Below are positions 27,934 to 34,972 of a DNA stretch of 64,000 nucleotides, one piece after another. The first letter of the stretch is position 1. Each line of letters opens with the position of its first letter. The position numbers were made by a program, and so were the translations under genes. The notes beneath the pieces were generated by a model. It did not search any database. It was not told the DNA's origin and was given only the letters and a program-made list of their open reading frames with translations. The stretch spans positions 293,548-357,547 of the forward strand of contig NZ_JACHHA010000002.1 of assembly GCF_014202495.1 (NCBI RefSeq), read 5' to 3'. This DNA comes from Cerasibacillus quisquiliarum. Its GTDB lineage: Bacteria; Bacillota; Bacilli; Bacillales; Amphibacillaceae.

Positions 27934-28752
27934 CTAAATTGAGAAAGGAAATTCTGATAATGGTAAAAACATCACTTTTTCTTGGAATACATTAATAACA
28001 GTCATTGTTTTCGGCTCGGAAGGATCTTCACCATAGATATATATTTTATTTGGTGCAATTGCAATTAAAGGAGCTAAATTCATTTCATTACCATCTAAGC
28101 CGACAATATATAGAGGTTCTTGCTTCATAATTTGAATTAAATCTTTTGATGTCAGACGTTCTCCATCAGAACTAAAAAACGAAAACGGATCACCTTGTAG
28201 AACATGAACACATTTATCACCCGTTTTTTTGCGATTCATATATTCACGTAACGTATGTATAAAAGCCTGGTGCTCTTCCTCGCGTTTATAATCATCAATA
28301 GCAAGTCCGACAATTTGTTCCAGTAGATATTTTAAATGTGTAAAACGAAATTGTATAACAGAATGGAAATGAAGCGCATTATTTTCATTAATCTGCTCTA
28401 AAAAAATATCTTCTAACCAATCGATTAACCGTTTATTTTTCAATAAGATTTCATCATCTAATAACATCGTTTCTGAGAGATGAGTCATACGTTTTAATTC
28501 TTCATCATTTGTATAATAATACGTATGACGTAGAATCTTTTTAAGATAGTCTGTTAAATGGTATGTTATAAAGACATGAGCAAGTGCTTTTGCAACCGCC
28601 GTTTTCATCTCATCTGTTAATATACGGACATATAAACGATTCCCCCAATCTTTATTTGTTTCCCATTGTACATGAATTTCGTTTGTTAAATGATACAATC
28701 GATCACAAAAATAGGTCACTTCTTCATTCTTTTTAAAATAAATTTCTAACAA
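27934..28752 (-). CDS. ytxC: Sporulation-associated protein YtxC
   Basis: Member of the YtxC family of putative sporulation proteins; the biochemical role is unknown. The 272 residues are mostly helical and charged, without signal peptide or membrane helix (HVFITYHLTDYLKKIL, HFHSVIQFRFTHLKYLLE). I chose the TTG at 28752: GAGGGTGAT lies at normal spacing before it, while the upstream ATG codons at 28767 and 28758 have no usable ribosome site. It lies between thrS and dnaI as in B. subtilis. Confidence 0.78.
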   Translation of the reverse strand: MLEIYFKKNEEVTYFCDRLYHLTNEIHVQWETNKDWGNRLYVRILTDEMKTAVAKALAHVFITYHLTDYLKKILRHTYYYTNDEELKRMTHLSETMLLDDEILLKNKRLIDWLEDIFLEQINENNALHFHSVIQFRFTHLKYLLEQIVGLAIDDYKREEEHQAFIHTLREYMNRKKTGDKCVHVLQGDPFSFFSSDGERLTSKDLIQIMKQEPLYIVGLDGNEMNLAPLIAIAPNKIYIYGEDPSEPKTMTVINVFQEKVMFLPLSEFPFSI

Positions 28753-28844
28753 GCACATCACCCTCATTATTATCCAAACTGTTACATTATATGGATGGGC
28801 AATGTAAAAAATGTATTAACTTCTTTTAAAAGAGGACTTAAAAA

Positions 28845-28874
28845 ATAAAAGCGTCTGATCATTCATCAGACGCC
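28845..28874 (-). terminator. Terminator after dnaI
   Basis: GCGTCTGAT (28851-28859) pairs with ATCAGACGC (28865-28873). On the minus strand TTTTATTTTTT follows. It begins 3 bp after the dnaI stop. Confidence 0.88.
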
Positions 28875-28876
28875 TT

Positions 28877-29803
28877 CTATTCGCGACGGTTCTTTCCATA
28901 TACAGGAACTTCTCGACTTACTTGTTTGATTCGTTCAATTATTCTTCCGGCCTTCACAGTTTCTACACCACTTCTTGTCGTGGCAAGCATCGTCTCTAAT
29001 TGATCTAAACTATAATTGGATGTAAAGAAAACTGGGCGTTTTTCCATCATGCGAAACTGTAAAATCGATCCAAGGATTTCATCACGAAACCATGCTGACT
29101 GTAATTCCGCTCCAATATCATCTAGCATAAGAACATCCGCTTTTTTAAAAATGTCTATTTTTTTATTTACTGAGTCATCTTTTAGTGATGCGCGCATTTC
29201 ACGAACAAGTTCTGGCATATATATAAGTGTTGAAGAAATATTAAAATTCTTTAATGTATTGGCTAATGCACCTAAGAAATACGTCTTACCGACTCCGAAT
29301 GGTCCATGGAAATAAATGCCCTTCTCTGGTATACCATCTTTCACCTGTCTAATAAAACGGTGCAATTCTAAAACAGCTTGTCCACGTTCAGAATCATTAT
29401 CTATGTCTTCAATCGATGCTTCTAAAATATCTTTTGGCATATATAGACTTTGAATGAGTTTCGTTTTTTCACGCTCACGCTCATACTCTATGAGATACTG
29501 ACACTTTTTATACGAGAGATGAATATCACGATCAACTACTTCTAGTACAGGAGAATAACCTTTTATCATATTTCGACATGAATGAAGTGAATGGCAGTTT
29601 TGACAGTTTCTACACTGACTTCTATATTCATATAATTTCATCAAGTTTCTTTCTATGTCGCTTGAAGTTAATTCAGGGTGATTCATTAAAAACGTCTCAA
29701 TGTTCGAATCATTTAATACATCTTGTTTAAGCTTTGAATAATGTTCTTGAAAATTCTTATTCGTTTTAAGCCATTTTTTTAAAGTTGATTGGACTGGTTT
29801 CAT
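28877..29803 (-). CDS. dnaI: Primosomal protein DnaI, helicase loader
   Basis: AAA+ ATPase that loads the DnaC replicative helicase at the origin and at restarting forks. The N-terminal helicase-binding domain carries a zinc-type cluster (Cys64, Cys67, Cys70, His71, His74, Cys76). The ATPase domain has Walker A GPFGVGKT at 167-174 and Walker B LMLDDIGAE with Asp227-Asp228. 308 residues. A GAGGGAG site precedes the ATG. It is 27 bp after dnaB in the same unit. Confidence 0.96.
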   Translation of the reverse strand: MKPVQSTLKKWLKTNKNFQEHYSKLKQDVLNDSNIETFLMNHPELTSSDIERNLMKLYEYRSQCRNCQNCHSLHSCRNMIKGYSPVLEVVDRDIHLSYKKCQYLIEYEREREKTKLIQSLYMPKDILEASIEDIDNDSERGQAVLELHRFIRQVKDGIPEKGIYFHGPFGVGKTYFLGALANTLKNFNISSTLIYMPELVREMRASLKDDSVNKKIDIFKKADVLMLDDIGAELQSAWFRDEILGSILQFRMMEKRPVFFTSNYSLDQLETMLATTRSGVETVKAGRIIERIKQVSREVPVYGKNRRE

Positions 29804-29830
29804 CGTCTCTCCCTCGCTTAGTTATTAAAA

Positions 29831-31192
29831 TTAATTCTTAGCGTGTCTTTTAATAAAATCTGCCATTTTCTCTTTTTCTTTTTGGACATCAATTACTGGT
29901 TTTGACTTCGGTTGTTTTGCTTCTTGATTTTGTTGCCTATTTTTGAACCAATCAGGTATAACATCAGCTGATTTCGGATGTTTATTGTAGTACGAAGTGG
30001 TTTGTTTGTTTGAACGCCGTTTATCAAATTGTTTTTGTTGCTTCTTAGCAAAAGCCATCGCTTCTTTAGCTGTTTTTAAATTAGCACGTGACCAGTGACT
30101 AGCAATTGTTTCCATGTATTTTCTTGACAGCCGCATATCTGATTGTAATAAGACGTAATGAATCAATACGTTCATAACCGGAGCTGGTAAACCTTGTGAT
30201 AGCATAATATCACGCACTATCGTCAAATCCTGTTCTGAAGCTTTATGACCATTCGATAAATCAGCTAATAATTGTTGTGGAGAAATTGTTTCTAAAATTT
30301 GGATAAGTTTTTCTTCTTTTGTTCTTGGTTGCTTTGTTTGTGATTCGGCTTGATGTTTGTCTAAACTAATTTGTTTAGGTTTAACTGATTCAAATGTTTG
30401 ATACTTCTTATTCATCATAAATGTATCATGACAAGCTTGTTTAAACTCCTCAATATTTATTGTATGATCTTCTGTAACAGCCCATAAAACACATTTTTCA
30501 ATTTCGTGATTCGCAAGGTCATACAATATTTTCATTTGGCTAATGATACGTCGATTTGTAGCCGTTAATACGCGTTCAGGTGGTATCATTTGTTTCTTTA
30601 AAACATGGGCAAGCCAATTGAAATCTATCTCTTGTATGTTTGGTCCGAGCTGTTTAATATGATCTGTTTGTTTAAGTTGGATTGGGCCGTTAGTGAAACG
30701 AACTCCTTTAAACACCGTCTCAAATGAAGCTGTTATGTCCTTTCCTTGTTCTGAGTCTCCATTTATAAAACGATCCTGTAATTGATGATAACGATATGTT
30801 CCAATTTGATGATATAAGAGCTGTGAAAGCATCGCATCTTGGAAAAATTGCTTTGGTGAAAAGGGGCCGATTAAGCCATAGCTAAAGCCTGAAAAAGTTT
30901 CCTCGTCTATTTCATATGTGTTCATAAGACCAATTGCTTCTAATTTTAATCGTGCTTCATATATTTCATCTAAAGGCAGTCCCATACAACTCATAAGCTG
31001 GTGATGAGTTGTGAATTCAGTTTGCGAAAAGATTGTAGCATCATGTAAAAGCGTTTGATATAACATAACAGCATGAATGCCTATTATTGGTTGATATAAA
31101 TGGGTTAATGAAATGGTATAATCTACAGGTAAATGACCTTTAATCGTCACTTTATATCCATCATTTGGTAAAATCTTGCCAATGAAATTCAT
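29831..31192 (-). CDS. dnaB: Replication initiation and membrane attachment protein DnaB
   Basis: Firmicutes-type DnaB (not the helicase), which works with DnaD and DnaI to load the helicase at oriC and links the origin to the membrane. The 453 residues show the N-terminal winged-helix region (LTHLYQPIIGIHAVMLYQTL) and the DnaB/DnaD C-terminal repeat with LADLSNGHKASEQD and NVLIHYVLLQSDMRLSRKYM, the YxxxIxxxW-like helix. The ATG at 31192 is 8 nt after AAAGGG; the ATG at 31198 is only 2 nt away. The order nrdR-dnaB-dnaI matches B. subtilis. Confidence 0.94.
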   Translation of the reverse strand: MNFIGKILPNDGYKVTIKGHLPVDYTISLTHLYQPIIGIHAVMLYQTLLHDATIFSQTEFTTHHQLMSCMGLPLDEIYEARLKLEAIGLMNTYEIDEETFSGFSYGLIGPFSPKQFFQDAMLSQLLYHQIGTYRYHQLQDRFINGDSEQGKDITASFETVFKGVRFTNGPIQLKQTDHIKQLGPNIQEIDFNWLAHVLKKQMIPPERVLTATNRRIISQMKILYDLANHEIEKCVLWAVTEDHTINIEEFKQACHDTFMMNKKYQTFESVKPKQISLDKHQAESQTKQPRTKEEKLIQILETISPQQLLADLSNGHKASEQDLTIVRDIMLSQGLPAPVMNVLIHYVLLQSDMRLSRKYMETIASHWSRANLKTAKEAMAFAKKQQKQFDKRRSNKQTTSYYNKHPKSADVIPDWFKNRQQNQEAKQPKSKPVIDVQKEKEKMADFIKRHAKN

Positions 31193-31224
31193 TTTCATAA
31201 CCCTTTCTTGATGTAAATGATCAA

Positions 31225-31689
31225 TTATTTCTCTTTATCAGCATCAATTAATTCTTTTAATTCGTTCATAAACACAGTAATATCTTTAAACTGGCGATAA
31301 ACAGAGGCGAAGCGAACATAAGCGACTTCATCAACTTGTGCAAGTTGCTCCATAACTTTTTCACCAATTTCTTTACTATTAACTTCAGCCGTGTTTTTAT
31401 TACGAAGTTCCTTCTCTATTTGATGCACCATATTTTCAATAGTTTCTACTGAGACTGGGCGCTTTTCACAGGCTTTCATAATACCACGTGTAAGCTTTTC
31501 ACGATTAAATTCCTGACGTGCCCCATCTTTCTTTACAACCATTAAGGGAACCTTTTCAGTTCTTTCAAAGGTAGTAAAGCGATAGCCACACGCATCACAT
31601 TCTCTCCTACGACGAATGGAACGTCCATCTTCAATTGGACGTGAATCTAGAACTTTTGAATTTTTGTTTTGGCATGTTGGACATCTCAT
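31225..31689 (-). CDS. nrdR: Transcriptional repressor NrdR
   Basis: ATP/dATP-sensing repressor of ribonucleotide reductase genes. The 154 residues have an N-terminal zinc ribbon (Cys3, Cys6, Cys31, Cys34) and an ATP-cone domain from about residue 49 ([20 protein letters not shown]). The ATG at 31689 follows GGGAGCG at normal spacing; the TTG 15 nt upstream overlaps that site. It lies 32 bp before dnaB and 20 bp after the remains of a broken gene. Confidence 0.97.
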   Translation of the reverse strand: MRCPTCQNKNSKVLDSRPIEDGRSIRRRRECDACGYRFTTFERTEKVPLMVVKKDGARQEFNREKLTRGIMKACEKRPVSVETIENMVHQIEKELRNKNTAEVNSKEIGEKVMEQLAQVDEVAYVRFASVYRQFKDITVFMNELKELIDADKEK

Positions 31690-31709
31690 TTTGTTCGCTC
31701 CCAATTGCG

Positions 31710-32096
31710 TTAGATTTCATTTATATTCTCGTTCATTATCATTTTCGGTAATCTTTTATCTAGTATATGATAAAATGATTTTATTAGCTTTGTACTGAAT
31801 CCGAAATCAAATGGTAAAACTGTCTCTATTGTAACTGTAAAATCAATTGCCGTTTAAAAGGTTTTACCATAACAACTGAAGCAACCACAAATGCCTTCTT
31901 ACCTTTATCATTAATTCCCCACGTTCTCTAGTGATGGCGATGGCATGAATGGTAACTTCACATGTTTGTCGAAATATTTGTATTAAAACATTAAAAGCTT
32001 CTTTTGCTGTTGTTTTATAATAGCGCGTTTTAAGCTCATCTAGCTCATGTTGATCATGTGTTTCAGAATGCTTTGAAAAAAATTCATAAAAGGCAT
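31710..32096 (-). pseudogene. Frameshifted remnant of a conserved cytosolic protein gene
   Basis: One continuous protein can be read only by changing frame three times, each time as if a single base had been lost. The start ATG is at 32096 (MPF), then YEFFSKHSETHDQHELDELK and KTRYYKTTAKEAFNV up to RERGELMIK; a shift gives GKKAFVVASVVMVKPFK; another gives TAIDFTVTIETVLPFDFGFS, and it ends at a TAA at 31710. About 129 residues result. The text agrees with my memory of an uncharacterised Bacillaceae cytosolic-protein family, which I cannot name. No frame is open for the whole length. GGTGAGAT lies before the ATG. It is in the nrdR direction. Confidence 0.75.
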
Positions 32097-32203
32097 ATAA
32101 ATCTCACCATATTTTCTATCAAAATAACTGATACTCTAACCATTCTAACATGTTTTTCAATTTCAATAAAGAATCGAAAGTTCATTTTGTTCTTTAAAAA
32201 TGC

Positions 32204-32245
32204 AAAAGAGTTGTTTGACTTATGTCAAAACAACTCTCTTTTTAT
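32204..32245 (-). terminator. Terminator after gapB
   Basis: AGAGTTGTTTGAC pairs with GTCAAAACAACTCT (about 32207-32236, one bulge), with T runs on both sides. It lies just after the gapB stop. Confidence 0.88.
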
Positions 32246-32255
32246 AGCTTATATA

Positions 32256-33266
32256 CTATTTCGCTAATGATTTGCCTACGTATTTCGTTAAATCAATGAC
32301 ACGGCTTGAATAACCCCACTCATTATCATACCATGCTAATACTTTCACCTTATGATCATCCATTACCATTGTTGAGAGACCATCAACGATAGCTGATGAT
32401 TCAGTTGTTGTAAAATCAATAGAAACAAGTGGTTCTTCCGTATATTCCATAATCCCTTTTAATTGTTCTTTTGCTGCTAGTTTGAAAGCATCATTTATTT
32501 CATCCACTGTGACAGGCTTTTCTACATCAACGACTAAGTCCACCAATGAAACATTCGGGGTTGGAACACGTAAAGCCATACCGTGAAGTTTACCTTTTAA
32601 ATGTGGTAAAACCTCTCCTAATGCTTTAGCTGCACCTGTTGATGTTGGAATAATAGATTGTGTGCAACCACGTGCGCGACGTAAATCTTTATGTGGATTA
32701 TCTAAGTTTTTCTGATCGTTTGTAAACGCATGAACAGTTGTCATCAGTCCATTTTTAATTTTAAAATGATCATCCAGCACCTTCACAACTGGCGCTAAAC
32801 AGTTTGTAGTACATGACGCATTAGATATAACTGTGTCTGTTTCTTCATATGTTTCATGATTAACACCCATAACAATTGTTCGATCAACTTCTTTGCCTGG
32901 TGCTGTAATAACGACTTTCTTAGCACCTGCTTTTAAATGTAGACCCGCAGATTCTTTTGTTCTAAATGCGCCTGTCGCTTCAACTACAACATCTATCTGA
33001 AGCTCTTCCCATGGCAATTCTTCTGGATTTCTAGAGCTAACTAGTTTAACGGATTGACCATCTACTTCTATTCCATCGTCAGTCGCTTTAACTTCGCCAT
33101 CAAAAGTACCGTGGACACTATCGTATTTTACTAAGTGTGCTAATGTTTCAGCTGGATAACTAGCATTTACTGCGACTACTTCTAACTGTTCATCTTTCAT
33201 TGCTTGTCGGAAAACCATACGCCCGATGCGACCGAAACCATTTATCGCAATACGGATCTTGTTCAT
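32256..33266 (-). CDS. gapB: Glyceraldehyde-3-phosphate dehydrogenase, gluconeogenic type
   Basis: Converts 1,3-bisphosphoglycerate to glyceraldehyde 3-phosphate during gluconeogenesis, preferring NADP in B. subtilis GapB. The 336 residues have the Rossmann start INGFGRIGR and the catalytic Cys152 in ASCTTNCLAP. The segment NASYPAETLAHLVKYDSVHG after the second strand is the GapB type rather than the NAD-specific GapA type (NDLTD). The start at 33266 follows GGAGGAA. It is next to coaE-mutM-polA and near nrdR, the gapB locus. speD, which is beside gapB in B. subtilis, is absent. Confidence 0.94.
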   Translation of the reverse strand: MNKIRIAINGFGRIGRMVFRQAMKDEQLEVVAVNASYPAETLAHLVKYDSVHGTFDGEVKATDDGIEVDGQSVKLVSSRNPEELPWEELQIDVVVEATGAFRTKESAGLHLKAGAKKVVITAPGKEVDRTIVMGVNHETYEETDTVISNASCTTNCLAPVVKVLDDHFKIKNGLMTTVHAFTNDQKNLDNPHKDLRRARGCTQSIIPTSTGAAKALGEVLPHLKGKLHGMALRVPTPNVSLVDLVVDVEKPVTVDEINDAFKLAAKEQLKGIMEYTEEPLVSIDFTTTESSAIVDGLSTMVMDDHKVKVLAWYDNEWGYSSRVIDLTKYVGKSLAK

Positions 33267-33315
33267 CTGTATTCCTCCTGTATATGTCATACTTTATTTG
33301 TTAAAAACCAATAAT

Positions 33316-33326
33316 AGTATAACATA
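33316..33326 (-). promoter_or_regulatory. CcpN-type operator on gapB promoter
   Basis: On the minus strand TATGTTATACT matches the CcpN consensus as I recall it (TRTGHYATAYW) at all 11 positions. It contains TATACT, the likely -10 box of gapB, 50 bp before the gene. CcpN represses gapB and pckA on glucose in B. subtilis. No ccpN gene is in the window. Confidence 0.6.
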
Positions 33327-33508
33327 TTACATTTAAAAATGTGACTCTTTATATAGAATCTATGAAAAGAGTCTTCCCTAATAGATAAAGTGAGGCATTT
33401 TACTATCGTTATTCGTTAAAATCAAAGTTTATATTCATAGAAAGAAACATTTCTCATCACAACTCATAGCGGGCTATAAATTAATCTTAAGAATCAGGAC
33501 ATTGATTA

Positions 33509-34108
33509 TTAAATGATTCCCCATTCTTTTAGAAGTCGTTCTAGTTGAACAAATGATTCATGTTTTGAACCATTATTATCGATAATGACATCCGCCAACT
33601 TTGCTTTTTCTTTTAAAGAAAGCTGTGAATTAATCCGTTGTTTAGCTTCAATTTCCGTAAAATGATCACGTTTCATTAGACGTTCTAATTGTACAGACTC
33701 ATCAACATAAACAAGAACTGTTCGATCTACCAAATGTTGTAATTTATTTTCAAATAATAATGGTATATCTAAGACAACACATTTTTCACCAGCTTTAATA
33801 TAAGCATCTCTTTTTTCTATCATACGTTTTCGAATAGCAGGATGGACAATTGCATTTAGTTTATTAAGCTTTTCTTTATTAGCAAAAACAACTTCGCCTA
33901 ATTTTTTACGATCAATCGTACGGTCTTTACGTAACATATCTTCGCCAAATGTTTCCACAATCTCTTTATATGCAGGTTCATCTGGCTCTACAACTTGACG
34001 TGCTATTTTATCTGCATCAATAACAGGAATATTGAATTCATCAAACATTAAAGATACTGTACTTTTCCCACTAGCAATACTGCCAGTTAATCCGATTACA
34101 CAAGTCAT
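33509..34108 (-). CDS. coaE: Dephospho-CoA kinase
   Basis: Last step of coenzyme A synthesis: phosphorylates the 3'-hydroxyl of dephospho-CoA with ATP. The 199 residues open with the P-loop GLTGSIASGKST (6-17), followed by the family segments DADKIARQVVEPDEPAY, HPAIRKRM and VLDIPLLFENKL. AAGGAAGG precedes the ATG. It is downstream of mutM in a polA-mutM-coaE cluster. Confidence 0.96.
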   Translation of the reverse strand: MTCVIGLTGSIASGKSTVSLMFDEFNIPVIDADKIARQVVEPDEPAYKEIVETFGEDMLRKDRTIDRKKLGEVVFANKEKLNKLNAIVHPAIRKRMIEKRDAYIKAGEKCVVLDIPLLFENKLQHLVDRTVLVYVDESVQLERLMKRDHFTEIEAKQRINSQLSLKEKAKLADVIIDNNGSKHESFVQLERLLKEWGII

Positions 34109-34129
34109 CGTATCCTTCCTTTTCTGTTT

Positions 34130-34960
34130 TTAATCTTGTTTTTGACAAAACGGACAGATATGAGTTCCTCGACCCGCCACTTTCATTTTTTCTATGACCG
34201 AACCACATGCTTGACAAGATTCTCCTTCTCTTCCATAGACAAATAAACGTTGTTGAAACATCCCTATATCACCTTGACTGTTAACGTAAGAACGAATCGT
34301 TGTCCCACCTAACTTAATGGCATCTGTTAAAACAGAAATTGCCGCATCTTTAATATGTTTTATTTCACGCTTCGTCAATTGGTGTGCCCGTTTCATCGGA
34401 TGAACGCGAGCTTTGAACAATGTTTCGTCCACATAAATATTACCGAGTCCAGCTACAATGGTTTGATCAAGTAATGCTGCTTTAATATGTCGTGACGTCT
34501 TCTCTAATTTATTATGAAAATACGTCAATGTAAACTCAGCATCAAATGGATCTGGTCCAAGTTGATTCAGTGGTTTTTGTTTTAACTCTTGACCTTTTGG
34601 AATGAGATGCATCGTACCAAATTTCCGTACATCGTTATATCTTAGTTCTTGTCCATCCGTAAACGAGAAAATAATATGGGTATGTTTCTTAGTTGGTTCA
34701 GTATGTTGAAAAACGTTATATTTTCCTTCCATTCTTAAATGAGATACTAACATATAGTCATCTAATTCAAATAGAAGAAATTTTCCTTTTCTATGGATAT
34801 CATAAATCGTCTGGCCTTGCAAAAGATATTTAAATTGTTCCGCGTCATCTGGTTGTTTAATGATATTTGGCCAATAAACAAAGACTTTCTCTATCGTTTT
34901 ATGAATAATCAAGTGCTTCAAAGTGTTTTTAATTGTTTCAACTTCTGGTAATTCTGGCAT
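34130..34960 (-). CDS. mutM: Formamidopyrimidine-DNA glycosylase
   Basis: Base-excision repair glycosylase/AP lyase that removes 8-oxoguanine and Fapy lesions. After removal of Met, the catalytic N-terminal Pro and Glu are present (MPELPEVETI), with the lysine of HRKGKFLLFEL near 57. The C-terminal zinc finger (CQACGSVIEKM and HICPFCQ, residues about 248-272) is intact. 276 residues. AAGGGG precedes the ATG. It lies between polA and coaE with only 12 and 21 bp gaps. Confidence 0.97.
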   Translation of the reverse strand: MPELPEVETIKNTLKHLIIHKTIEKVFVYWPNIIKQPDDAEQFKYLLQGQTIYDIHRKGKFLLFELDDYMLVSHLRMEGKYNVFQHTEPTKKHTHIIFSFTDGQELRYNDVRKFGTMHLIPKGQELKQKPLNQLGPDPFDAEFTLTYFHNKLEKTSRHIKAALLDQTIVAGLGNIYVDETLFKARVHPMKRAHQLTKREIKHIKDAAISVLTDAIKLGGTTIRSYVNSQGDIGMFQQRLFVYGREGESCQACGSVIEKMKVAGRGTHICPFCQKQD

Positions 34961-34972
34961 ACATCATTCCCC

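Noticed and set aside
31710..32096. Homopolymer sequencing error as the cause of the broken frames
   Set aside because: Possible, but many longer homopolymers in intact genes of this window cause no frame breaks, and three errors within 390 bp are unlikely.
32058..32267. Plus-strand frame of 69 codons between nrdR and gapB
   Set aside because: It crosses the gapB terminator and the start of the pseudogene on the other strand; no ribosome site and no recognisable protein.
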